From NCBI GenBank assembly GCA_041300525.1, contig JBGLNJ010000001.1:2728001-2792000 (forward strand): a DNA stretch of 64,000 bases, written 5' to 3'. The translations under genes and the position numbers were made by a program. This DNA comes from JBGLNJ01 sp041300525. Lineage in GTDB: Bacteria > Chloroflexota > Anaerolineae > Fen-1058. Position 1 is the stretch's first letter. Each line of letters starts with the position of its first letter. Shown here piece after piece: positions 26,735-35,020 of the stretch. Under the pieces are notes generated by a model, which saw only the letters and a list, made by a program, of their open reading frames with translations, made no database searches and had not been told where the DNA came from.

Positions 26735-27083
26735 ACGCGCTCGACTTGGATGAGCCGGGCGTGCCGCCGGCCTCACTGCCCATCGCCGCCTCTGCGCCGA
26801 TGATGGGACCAGCCACTGCTTGCGTGACCGGCGTGCCGGTCGCCACGTCCGCGCTGAACATCAAGCTGCGCATCCCCAGCACCAGGCTATCCCACAGCAT
26901 CGTCAGCCCGCGCAGAAACGGCCAGCGCGAGATCGGCCCGCCGTACACGTGTTGATTCAATGGCTCGCTGTGAATCACAATCTTTCCCTGCGGGTCGCGC
27001 ACGGCCACGGCCACCGCTTTGCTGCCGCGCATCATCACACCTTCCAGAACTGCTTGCCCACCATAGTTAAAAGGCTTGCCCAA
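26735..27083 (-). pseudogene. DUF1385 (YqhQ-like) membrane protein, N-terminal fragment
   Basis: About 115 residues starting LGKPFNYGGQAVLEGVMMRGSK, the DUF1385 hallmark, with RDPQGKIVIHSEPL and WPFLRGLTMLWDSLVLGMRSLMFSA, the start of the membrane part. Family members have about 300 residues and unknown function. TTG 27083 is the best start, with GGAGG five bases before it. The gene is cut at about 26735, where FtsX permease coding begins in another frame. Confidence 0.75.
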
Positions 27084-27111
27084 AATTACCTCCACACGTA
27101 TTGCGTACTGC

Positions 27112-27153
27112 GTATTGCGTGATGCGTGAGTCGGATTACGCATCACGCAATAC
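27112..27153. repeat. 16-bp perfect inverted repeat
   Basis: GTATTGCGTGATGCGT (27112-27127) is exactly inverted at 27138-27153 with a 10-base loop, between the end of the SpoIIE-like gene and the start of the DUF1385 fragment. It may help end the signalling operon, but there is no T-run. Confidence 0.75.
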
Positions 27154-27163
27154 GCATCACGTC

Positions 27164-30100
27164 TCATACCACCCGAATCACGACCAACGTCACATCGTCG
27201 TGCGGCGGAACGCCCGCGCCAAAGGCCTGCATCTTGGATAGGATTTCTTCTCGGACGCTGGCTGCACTGCTGGCGGGCTTGCTTTCCGCCACCGCTTGCT
27301 CAAACCGCTCGAAGCTGAATATTTGCCGGGCGGCGTTCATCGCTTCGATCACGCCGTCGCTCGTGAGCACGAGCAAGTCACCGCTATAGAGTTCGGTGCG
27401 CTGGGGCGCGTAGGATGTCTCATCCACGTTCGCGATGCCCAACGGCAGCCCTCTCACGTCCAACCACTCGACGCGGCCATCCGCGCGGCGCACGAGCGGC
27501 GAGATGCCGCCCGCGTTTGCGGCGTTGACGCGAAATATCGTCTGGCCGTCCCGCTTCTCTTGGCTCAACATCACATAGCACAGCGCCGTGTTGAGCCGAT
27601 TGCGGCGCGTGTAATACTCTAACGAAGTGTTGATGTGATCCAAGACCGCGCCCGGCTCGCCGGTCCGATTGGCCTCGGCGGCCAGGATGCCGACCGATAC
27701 CGCCATCAGCAGCGCGGCCGGCAAGCCCTTGCCGGATACGTCGCCCACCGCCACACCCAGATCGTTGCTCTCACGGCGGTAATAGCCGAAAAAGTCGCCG
27801 CCCACTTCTAGCGCCGGATTAGAGCCGCCTGCGATGTCCAGCCCCGGCACAGACGGGACCGTTTCCGGCATCAAGCTTTCCTGGATGGAGCGGGCGACTA
27901 GCATCTCGCGTTCCAATCGCCGCGCCGCGCGCTGCCGCCAGATCGCCATGCCGGCGCTGCCGCCTGCGCCCACGAAGAGCGTCAGACCGAGGAGATAGCC
28001 CCACCACGCAAAGCCGGCGATCGGTGGAAGACTCGCCTCGACCCAGATCGCGCGCTTCGTTCCGTCGTCGGCCCAGATGCGGTAGCGCGCGCTGTGACCT
28101 ACGTCGAAGGCGTCGTAAAAGCTGCGCACTTCTATCGCAAACGCGCCGCCGCCGGCCGGCACCACCGCTTGCGCCGCCTCGACCCAGCCGCCGCTCGTGA
28201 CGGTGGACCAGCCCACCACTGGATCGAGCAGCTCCATCGTCAACGTAACGGCGTGCGGGTCCCGCACTTGGCCGGAGAGTTGATAGCCCGACGCGCCGGC
28301 CTCCACTTGAGGCACAGGCTGTTTTCCCACAAGCGGTGCGCTGAGTTGAGCGAACTCTCCTGCCCGGACGCCGTCGTCCAAGACGAATCGAGCCTGTGCG
28401 GGTTGGTCGCTATCCCATACGCCGAACGGCGCTACGTCCCATTGCGCGCTTGCCCCTGGCGGGATGACGGCGGTCGTTTGGGTCTGCCACGTTTGTGAGC
28501 CGGGTCGCAGGATTTGCAACGTTACGGTCGCCACGCGCATTGTGTTGAGCGGCAAGCGGTAGCTGTATCGCCCGCCTTCAATCGGCGCAACGGACGCCGG
28601 CGCGTAAGCGGGGATCGCCAGCGTTCCGGTGAGCGTCAACGTGTACACGCTATCGGTGACGCGCAGCTCGTAAGCGCGTTTTTGCCCCGCGTCCCACGGG
28701 CCGAAAGCGCCCGTCGTCCAAAGGAGCCGCCCTGTTTTTTCTTCGCGCGCCATAGGACCGGCATTGGCCCACAGGCCCGCCACCGGCAGGGAGATGGAGA
28801 GCGTCACGCTGAGCGCCGCGCTCTTGCCGGGGGCGAGCAAATTGCTCAACGCAATGTTGGTCAGCCCAGCCTGCCCGGCTTCGGCGCGCATCACTCCGGC
28901 CCATGGCGGCTGTTCGGCGACCAAGCCGTGCGCCTCGACGCCGCTCGAGTCAAAAAAGACAACCTGATCAAGTCCACTGCCATCGAGATTCGTCACGCGG
29001 AACCAGTTGTTGCTCCATAAAGCGGGCGACACCTGCAAGTACGCGCCGGTCTCGGCGTCCATGCGGTATGCGCCGGGCCAGATGAACGCCCAGACTTCCG
29101 GTTGTCCGTTGCCGTCAACGTCGGCGGTCCGCGCTGCCCAGGTAGTTTGCGGCGTGCGGACCGTCCACGCTTCGTTCCCAGTTGTCGGATCAAGCCGGGT
29201 AACGAAAGGCTGATCCACATTGTCTCCGGCTGCGAGCGTGTACCACGATTCAAAGAGCGCGCGCACGCCATTGACGCTGGTGATGGCCCAGGTGGTGTTC
29301 ATATAAGTTCTCGGCGCTGGCGCAAATTTCCACATCTCGCGCCCGTCGCCGTCCAGCGCCACGAGCGGCCCGTTGGTCTTGTTGGAAAGAAGAATCCCCT
29401 CTATACCATCGCCGCGCAAGTCGGCGGGGTCATAATAAACCGCTCCTTGCGCCGTGTAGCGCCAGAGGAGTACGCCGCTGGGCGAATACGCCACCAAGCC
29501 CTCATCGCCATTGTCCGAAGTGATGGCGCGCACCCGTCCGTCAGCGCGCAGCGGGGCGATCCAATCGGCGGCGACCTGCTCACGCTGCCAGAGCTTGCGG
29601 CCCTGCGCGTCGGCCACGATGAGTGCGCCGCCGCTCTCGTCGCTGGCCGCTATGACGATTTCTTGCTGGCCGTCGTCGTTAATGTCCACAACGAGATGGC
29701 GTGGAGAAGGGAAGACAAGTTCCAGACGCGCGATTTCCTGGCCGTCGCCCGCATAAAGGCGAAATGCCGGCGACTCGTCGAACGCCAGAACTCGACTGCG
29801 CCCGTCACCAGCCAGACTCGCCGTATCCAGCCGCGTGATTTTGGGGCCGGGCGCGGTTTGCCACAGGATTTTAGCATCAGTCGTTTGCGCGACCAATCGC
29901 CCATCATCCAGGCTGACGACGATTTCGCTCGCGCCGTCGCCATTCAAATCACCCAGGCTGATGTGTGTCACAGGGCCAGGTGCTTGCACGGCGGCGTCCT
30001 GCCCATCATTGCGGATCAGGTGAACTGTTTCGCCGGATCCGAACACCCACCACGTGCGCCCGGTCTTGTCAACCTCCTGGGCGTTGTCTTCGTCCAGCGA

Positions 30101-30889
30101 AGTCTGAACTGCGTTGGCCGGACGGGGAACGCGCCAGAGCACACCTTCGCGTGTCATATCAGATGATGCGCCAAAGACTTGTACCCGTTTGCCGGTCAGC
30201 GCCACGACGACCGTGGGGCCGTTCGGCGTCAGTTGTCCGATCCATGCGGCAAGGGGGCGTCCGCCGGTGGCAAAGCGCAAACTCTGCCCGCCGATGCGCC
30301 ACAAAGTCAGCCCTTCGTCGTCGCCCACGAGGACGCTGCTCTCACCATCGCCCGGCCAGAGATCAAAGCCGCGCCCGGCCGGGTCGCGCATCCGGCGGAC
30401 GAGCCGCGCCACTTCGCGGTCGCCATCGCGGGCGAGGACAGTCGCCGTAATCATGCCCGCGCCTGCGCTGGTGGAGAGGGTGAAGGTGAGCTTGCCAGGC
30501 AGTGTGGTGGACACAGGGGCAGGCAATGTATTTGGCTTTTCGAGCGGGCTGCCAAATGGATCCCAGGCAGCCAGTCCTCCATCGCGCGTCGAAGCGATGA
30601 TTTCCAAATATCCATCGCCGTTCACGTCGCCGACGGCTAGCGACTCGACTGAGCTCGTCGAAGTCGACGCGCCTGCCGCGGCCAGGTCGGCCGTCCAATA
30701 CGGCGCGGTCACGATGGGGATGGGTTTGACGGGAGGCGGTTCGGCGGCGCCGGCGCGGCCGGCGTTCGCCGCAAGAACCAGGAGCGCCACCAGTCCCCCG
30801 ACCAGCCAACAAGACGTGAATGAACAAACGAATCGAGTGGCCCCGATTCGTTTGTTTGTCTTCCCCTCGTTGGTGACGATCCCGCACAT
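27164..30889 (-). CDS. Beta-propeller receptor phosphatase with SpoIIE/PP2C domain
   Basis: A 1241-residue membrane receptor. After an N-terminal hydrophobic signal (LVGGLVALLVLAANAGRAGA) come about 900 residues of outside repeats, several FG-GAP/VCBS type with calcium-like DxNxDG loops (VGDVNGDGYLEIIA, LGDLNGDGASEIV, VDINDDGQQEIVIA, ADVDGNGQPEVW), then a transmembrane helix near residue 960 (WGYLLGLTLFVGAGGSAGMAIW) and a cytoplasmic SpoIIE phosphatase (SIQESLMPETVPSVPGLDIAG, VGGDFFGYY, VGDVSGKGLPAALLMA, LVLTSDGVIEAMN, HDDVTLVVIRVV) with the metal-binding aspartates present. It should dephosphorylate the RsbV-type protein encoded immediately upstream, releasing a sigma factor or other target when an outside ligand binds. 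Its start abuts rsbV with no gap. Confidence 0.9.
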   Translation of the reverse strand: MCGIVTNEGKTNKRIGATRFVCSFTSCWLVGGLVALLVLAANAGRAGAAEPPPVKPIPIVTAPYWTADLAAAGASTSTSSVESLAVGDVNGDGYLEIIASTRDGGLAAWDPFGSPLEKPNTLPAPVSTTLPGKLTFTLSTSAGAGMITATVLARDGDREVARLVRRMRDPAGRGFDLWPGDGESSVLVGDDEGLTLWRIGGQSLRFATGGRPLAAWIGQLTPNGPTVVVALTGKRVQVFGASSDMTREGVLWRVPRPANAVQTSLDEDNAQEVDKTGRTWWVFGSGETVHLIRNDGQDAAVQAPGPVTHISLGDLNGDGASEIVVSLDDGRLVAQTTDAKILWQTAPGPKITRLDTASLAGDGRSRVLAFDESPAFRLYAGDGQEIARLELVFPSPRHLVVDINDDGQQEIVIAASDESGGALIVADAQGRKLWQREQVAADWIAPLRADGRVRAITSDNGDEGLVAYSPSGVLLWRYTAQGAVYYDPADLRGDGIEGILLSNKTNGPLVALDGDGREMWKFAPAPRTYMNTTWAITSVNGVRALFESWYTLAAGDNVDQPFVTRLDPTTGNEAWTVRTPQTTWAARTADVDGNGQPEVWAFIWPGAYRMDAETGAYLQVSPALWSNNWFRVTNLDGSGLDQVVFFDSSGVEAHGLVAEQPPWAGVMRAEAGQAGLTNIALSNLLAPGKSAALSVTLSISLPVAGLWANAGPMAREEKTGRLLWTTGAFGPWDAGQKRAYELRVTDSVYTLTLTGTLAIPAYAPASVAPIEGGRYSYRLPLNTMRVATVTLQILRPGSQTWQTQTTAVIPPGASAQWDVAPFGVWDSDQPAQARFVLDDGVRAGEFAQLSAPLVGKQPVPQVEAGASGYQLSGQVRDPHAVTLTMELLDPVVGWSTVTSGGWVEAAQAVVPAGGGAFAIEVRSFYDAFDVGHSARYRIWADDGTKRAIWVEASLPPIAGFAWWGYLLGLTLFVGAGGSAGMAIWRQRAARRLEREMLVARSIQESLMPETVPSVPGLDIAGGSNPALEVGGDFFGYYRRESNDLGVAVGDVSGKGLPAALLMAVSVGILAAEANRTGEPGAVLDHINTSLEYYTRRNRLNTALCYVMLSQEKRDGQTIFRVNAANAGGISPLVRRADGRVEWLDVRGLPLGIANVDETSYAPQRTELYSGDLLVLTSDGVIEAMNAARQIFSFERFEQAVAESKPASSAASVREEILSKMQAFGAGVPPHDDVTLVVIRVV
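30823..30856. repeat. 13-bp hairpin in the 5' coding region of the SpoIIE gene
   Basis: AACAAACGAATCG (30823-30835) is exactly inverted at 30844-30856. It covers about codons 12-23, just ahead of the signal-peptide core, and could slow translation initiation or be an inserted repeat. Confidence 0.75.
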
Positions 30890-31249
30890 TCATGCCCCCG
30901 GTGGTTTGGCTCGCTGCAAGGCTTCGTCCTCAGAGACGCACATTTCTATGTAATCGCCCAGTCCCACCATCCGAAAGATTTTTTGATAATGCGTCGAGAG
31001 ACCAAAGACGAAAATGCGCCGGCCCTGGCGGCGCGCCTCCGTCACGATCCCGATGATGACGGCGATGCCGGCGCTGTTGATGTATTCGCACGCGCTAAAA
31101 TCCAACGCGAGGTTGTGCCGACTGTCGCGGGTCGCTTCACGGAATACGTCGTGCACCGCGTCTTCGGCGAACGTCGTCATGTCCCCTTTGAATTGGATAA
31201 TGGACAGACCGTCGCGGCGGCGCACTGTAGCTTCGAGTTTATCGGACAT
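30890..31249 (-). CDS. Anti-sigma factor antagonist (STAS domain, RsbV-like)
   Basis: A 119-residue STAS protein: VRRRDGLSIIQFKGDMTTF, then NLALDFSACEYINSAGIAVIIGIVTEARRQGRRIFVFGL. The serine of INSAGI (S59) is the usual phosphorylation site. Unphosphorylated, it binds the RsbW-like kinase and frees that kinase's target; the SpoIIE-like receptor encoded next should reset it. It sits 18 bases after rsbW and directly before the phosphatase gene. Confidence 0.9.
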   Translation of the reverse strand: MSDKLEATVRRRDGLSIIQFKGDMTTFAEDAVHDVFREATRDSRHNLALDFSACEYINSAGIAVIIGIVTEARRQGRRIFVFGLSTHYQKIFRMVGLGDYIEMCVSEDEALQRAKPPGA

Positions 31250-31267
31250 TGACTTCTCCCGTGACTC

Positions 31268-31687
31268 TTACCTGTCCAGGTAAATGACCATGCGGATTTG
31301 ATTCCCGCCGTCGGGTTCAGTGCGCACTTGCACCTCATCCATCAGGTTCTCAATCAGAAACATGCCCCAGCCGCGAAAAGCCGGCGGAAGCCCCGGCTGT
31401 GGGCGCTGCGCGGGTAGGGATTGTTTGCCTTCGTCGGACACATTGACTTCCAGGCTGGCCGGCTGCTCAATCAAGATGACGGTCACCTGGGTACTGATGT
31501 CCAGCTTGTTGCCGTGTTCGATGGCATTGATGCAGGCTTCGGCAACGGCCGTTCTGAGGTCTTGTACACGGTCGGGTGAAAATCCCATCCGCCGGGCAAC
31601 GGCGACGGCGGCTTCCATGGCTACTTTTTCATAGCCGAGTTCGCTTGGAATGTGAATCTCGACGCGGCGTTTTCGATCACCAGCCAT
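31268..31687 (-). CDS. Anti-sigma factor serine kinase (RsbW-like)
   Basis: A 139-residue GHKL kinase: VQDLRTAVAEACINAIEHGN with the N-box, VNVSDEG in place of the G1 loop (DxGxG), and FRGWGMFLIENLMDEVQV for the ATP lid. It would phosphorylate the neighbouring STAS protein and hold back a partner, usually a sigma factor; no sigma gene lies in the window. ATG 31687 follows GGAAGAG. First gene of the rsbW-rsbV-spoIIE operon. Confidence 0.9.
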   Translation of the reverse strand: MAGDRKRRVEIHIPSELGYEKVAMEAAVAVARRMGFSPDRVQDLRTAVAEACINAIEHGNKLDISTQVTVILIEQPASLEVNVSDEGKQSLPAQRPQPGLPPAFRGWGMFLIENLMDEVQVRTEPDGGNQIRMVIYLDR

Positions 31688-31773
31688 AGTTTCTCTTCCC
31701 CCTTGGGGGCGAAAGCGCCTGGCCGTGAGGGAAAGCCAACGCGCATAAACCGGGTATACTAACCGCACAGGCG

Positions 31774-31800
31774 GTAGGGCAAGTTGGCAACTTGCCCTAC
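31774..31800. repeat. 27-bp palindrome, GTAGGGCAAGTTG family
   Basis: GTAGGGCAAGTTG is perfectly inverted around one central base, lying upstream of rsbW. Related palindromes occur at 34975-35003, 51810-51836 and 58551-58577. Confidence 0.9.
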
Positions 31801-31885
31801 GCACTGGAAAATTCAGCCTGCGCCTGGTATATGTTCGTCGCCTTTCGCGAACAGGCTCCCGCCGGGCGTATTGTGCGTGATTCTA

Positions 31886-32299
31886 TCACAAAGGGTAAAA
31901 ATGCGAAAGACCCGCCGACACGGTCACGCTGGCACCATCCAGGGTCACGTGGTCGCCCGTTTGAATTTGCGCAATGTCTATGTGATCCACCATCGGGATG
32001 TCGGCGATGATGGCACCCACGGCGACGATGGACTCACTTTCGGCGTTGACGATGCCGGCTGGCGCGAGATTAGCCTTTTTCAACCGGTACAAACTGTACG
32101 AGCCGACGGTGCTGCCTTTGGCGGTGGGAAAGACGAGCACGCGCCCCGCGATGGATTGCCCTTGCAGCGGGTGCCCCGGCTCGACGACGAACCCGGTCGT
32201 CGCGTCCACGCCGCCGAAAAAGCTCAACGGATCGGGCGAGACGAGGGCCTCACCCTCGCAATGCCCTGATTTGATGATGCGGCCTGTGAGATGTTTCAT
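31886..32299 (-). CDS. DUF126/AcnX swivel-domain small subunit
   Basis: A 137-residue protein of the DUF126 family, the small subunit of type II aconitase-X enzymes: GEALVSPDPLSFFGGVDATTG, GRVLVFPTAKGSTVGSYSLYRL with the conserved serine of GSTVGS, and PMVDHIDIAQIQTGDHVTLDG. Known members are cis-3-hydroxyproline dehydratase and phosphomevalonate dehydratase small subunits. The large subunit gene, usually adjacent, is not in the window. ATG 32299 overlaps the end of the roadblock gene by four bases, so the two are translationally coupled. Confidence 0.8.
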   Translation of the reverse strand: MKHLTGRIIKSGHCEGEALVSPDPLSFFGGVDATTGFVVEPGHPLQGQSIAGRVLVFPTAKGSTVGSYSLYRLKKANLAPAGIVNAESESIVAVGAIIADIPMVDHIDIAQIQTGDHVTLDGASVTVSAGLSHFYPL

Positions 32300-32622
32300 A
32301 ACAGCGGGGTCTCGATTCTGAGCGCCTGCAACAAAGGCCCTGTTGATTCTTTGATTGCGTTGAGCACTGCGTCTACCGACACGTTCGGGCGCAGTTCAAG
32401 TTCAAGCACATCATCCTCGCTCAACACGATCAGCAGTTGCAACGTCTTGGCTCCGGCGATGAGCGTGTAATGCAGGTCGCCGCTGTCCAGCTCGCTGCAA
32501 ATGCGCTCGCCCAGGGAAAGCATGGCGGCGCTCATGGCCGAGATGCGCTCTTCTACAGCCTGTTGCGGAAAGCTCCCTTTCAGCAAGCCGGTTGACGTGA
32601 CCAGCGTAGCTCGAACGACTTC
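32296..32622 (-). pseudogene. Roadblock/LC7 domain protein, 5' truncated
   Basis: About 105 residues of a roadblock/LC7 protein: EVVRATLVTSTGLLKGSFPQQ, then AMSAAMLSLGERICSELDSGDLHYTLIAG and a C-terminal helix. Such small proteins pair with a GTPase (MglB/MglA-like) in bacteria. The N-terminal 15-20 residues are missing; the break at about 32622 faces another broken gene on the plus strand. Translation is coupled to the DUF126 gene by ATGA. Confidence 0.6.
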
Positions 32623-32625
32623 ACG

Positions 32626-33687
32626 TGTTATGGCTCTTTCGGCCCTTCAGACGACAAGGATTACTATACATTGAATCTCAATGGTGTGGCAAATGTTCAA
32701 CTGAAACTTGCCAACCTGCCAGCCGGCAGCAACTATGATGCTCTGATTTACGAGTACCCCTACACGGGTCAACAGCCAGCTTGTTACATTGGCACCCCAG
32801 GGTCCCAGCCCAAGTCCAAAGACTGCCCGCCCCTGGATCTGGGTAAGACATACTTTGCCTTCGTGAACGCAGGTGGCGCACCGTCCAGCGCCAAGACGTA
32901 CGAGATGTCGGTCATGTCAAAAAGCACGCCGACGACTCCGGGTATCTATGGGCAGGTGAAATACAATGGCGCATCGGCGGCGGGCATTTACCTCATTCTG
33001 CGCTATTACAACGGTTCAGCCTGGTCCACCTGGGGATCGCCGGTTGCCACCGATAGCAGCGGCAACTATCGCTTCACAGGTGCGCCAACCCTGGGCAGTG
33101 GTCAGAGGTATTACGTGAAATACGAAAATGACGCCAATGGCAACGCCGATAGCTCAAATTACCTGGCATTCTGGAATAGCTTTAACATCACCTCGTATAC
33201 TGCTGGAACCAACGTGGCAGGTGGCGATTTTGACATTGCCAACATCTCACTCAGTTCGCCAAGTCCTGGCGCGACCGTACGGTTGCCACAGGCTTTTTCT
33301 TGGGTCCGGCGCACGGCCACTACCAGCGACAGTTATGAGTGGGATGTATTCGATCCGAGTGATGGGAATCCTTACGCGTATACCGATCCTCTCGGTTACG
33401 TCAGCGGCATCACGCTTAACAGCCTGCCTTCTGGTTTCTCGTATGGTATCCAGTATGCCTGGAATGTGTGGGCTATCGGGCCAGGTGGTGGGACAGGCGC
33501 TTCGTACTATATGCGCTACGTCACGTTCTCCAGCACCGCCGCCGAGTCGCCGGAGGTGATGAGCCGGGATCAGCCAACCAACCAGCTCAACCTCGATGAG
33601 TTGATTGAATTACGCAAGGAACGGACATCTGTCGGTGTTGGCATCCAACGTCTCGCGCCGCAGGCCATCTATACTGAGCGGAAATGA
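32626..33687 (+). pseudogene. Secreted PPC/carboxypeptidase-regulatory-like domain protein, 5' truncated
   Basis: The plus frame begins abruptly in a PPC-type domain (YGSFGPSDDKDYYTLNLNGVANVQ, LGKTYFAFVNAGG), continues with a prealbumin-like domain (PGIYGQVKYNGASAAGIYLILRYYNGSAW, DSSGNYRFTGAPTLGSGQRYYVKYEN) and ends with an outside Ig-like domain rich in Tyr and Ser. No signal peptide remains because the 5' end is lost. The intact protein would have been exported and may have bound sugars or other cell-surface matter (inference). The last 40 residues (RDQPTNQLNLDELIELRKERT) are charged and odd for a secreted protein. Confidence 0.55.
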
Positions 33688-33805
33688 ATTCAGCGCACAG
33701 GTGACGTAGGCAGCAAGCGCAAGAACCCGGTGACTGCCAGTCGCCGGGTTCCCAGCCTTCCCGCGGCTAGATTAACGAGGAAGCAAATAGAAGGTGGTGG
33801 GGATC

Positions 33806-34972
33806 ATGCAACAATCCGGAATCAGTCAGCGTTTGGGCAAATATCAAATCCTGGGCGAGATCGGGCGCGGGGGAATGGCGACCGTTTACAAGGCGTTCGA
33901 TCCCACCTTGCAGCGATACGTGGCGCTCAAGGTGCTTTCGCTGCGCCTGGCGTCCGATGACCAGGTGCTGCGCCGCTTTGAGCTGGAAGCGACGACGGCC
34001 GCGAATCTCAAGCATCCGAACATCGTCGTCATTCACGACGTGAGCAGCGCGGAGGGATATAACTTTTTGGTGATGGAGTTGCTGGAAGGCCCCACGCTGC
34101 GCGAAGAGATCCGCGCCCAAGGGGCGCTCTTGCCGGCGCGCGTCGCATACATTACGTATCAACTGGCGAGCGCGCTCGACTATGCTCACCAACGCAACCT
34201 GGTTCACCGCGACGTAAAGCCCAGCAACATTATCTTGGGAAACGACGATCACGCCACGCTGACTGATTTTGGATTGGTGCGCGCTGCGAGCGGCACCCGC
34301 CTCACGGAGGCCGGTTCGGCGCTCGGCACACTCGAATACATGCCGCCGGAGCAACTGAGCGGCGACGAGATTGATTGGCGCTCGGATGTCTATAGTCTGG
34401 GTGTGGTGGTTTACGAGTGCTTGACGGGCCGCGTCCCGTTCAGCGCCGACACGCCTTATTCCGTCATGCGGCAGGTGATGTACGAGCCGCCGCCGCCGTT
34501 GAGCGCCATCATCGCGGTCGGCCCCGACGTCGAACGCGCGGTGATGCAGGCGCTGGCCAAATCGCCGGACGAGCGCTTTCGCAGCGCGGGCGAATTTGCG
34601 GCGGCGCTCTATCGCGCGCTGTCCGGCGATGATCTGGACCTGTCCAACGCGCAGGGCTGCGTGTTCCGGCTGCGCCGTGGGCCTACGACGGTGGGCCGCG
34701 ACGCCGACAATGACTTGTTCGTCAACGATTCACAGGTCAGCCGCCATCACGCCGAGATACAATACGATGGAACCTTCTGGAACCTGGCGGACTTGCAGAG
34801 CACGAACTGCACGTTCCTGAACGACCAGCGCGTCTGGCCGGGACAGCCCCGCCGGTTGCAGCCGGGCGATGTGGTGCGCTTTGGCCCGAACGCCGTCTAC
34901 CAGGTCGTCATCCATTCGACGCGGCCACCGGCCGGCTCGGATCAGACGATGCAGATGACGCGGCCTGCATGA
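33806..34972 (+). CDS. Serine/threonine protein kinase with C-terminal FHA domain
   Basis: A 388-residue Hanks-type kinase: glycine loop GEIGRGGMATVYKA, catalytic lysine K42 (VALKVL), HRD at 134-136 in LVHRDVKPSNIIL, DFG at 154-156, and a P+1 loop (GTLEYMPPEQLSG). The C-terminal 90 residues are an FHA domain (TTVGRDADNDLFVNDSQVSRHHAEI, LADLQSTNCTFLNDQ) that binds phosphothreonine. No membrane segment. ATG 33806 has a GGTGG ribosome site. Two PP2C phosphatases follow on the same strand, forming a kinase/phosphatase module; the FHA domain may recruit phosphorylated partners. Confidence 0.9.
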   Translation: MQQSGISQRLGKYQILGEIGRGGMATVYKAFDPTLQRYVALKVLSLRLASDDQVLRRFELEATTAANLKHPNIVVIHDVSSAEGYNFLVMELLEGPTLREEIRAQGALLPARVAYITYQLASALDYAHQRNLVHRDVKPSNIILGNDDHATLTDFGLVRAASGTRLTEAGSALGTLEYMPPEQLSGDEIDWRSDVYSLGVVVYECLTGRVPFSADTPYSVMRQVMYEPPPPLSAIIAVGPDVERAVMQALAKSPDERFRSAGEFAAALYRALSGDDLDLSNAQGCVFRLRRGPTTVGRDADNDLFVNDSQVSRHHAEIQYDGTFWNLADLQSTNCTFLNDQRVWPGQPRRLQPGDVVRFGPNAVYQVVIHSTRPPAGSDQTMQMTRPA

Positions 34973-34974
34973 TT

Positions 34975-35003
34975 GTAGGCGGGCAGGTAAGACCTGCCCC
35001 TAC
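34975..35003. repeat. GTAGG palindrome before the PP2C gene
   Basis: GTAGG-c-GGGCAGGT is inverted at ACCTGCCC-CTAC with a 3-base loop, between the kinase stop and the phosphatase start. It belongs to the palindrome group at 31774, 51810 and 58551 by its GTAGG/CTAC edges, though the inside differs. Confidence 0.65.
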
Positions 35004-35020
35004 GCAAATTGCGGAATCGT

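Noticed and set aside
31752..31760. GGTATACT upstream of rsbW
   Set aside because: It reads as a -10 box only on the plus strand, where no gene follows.
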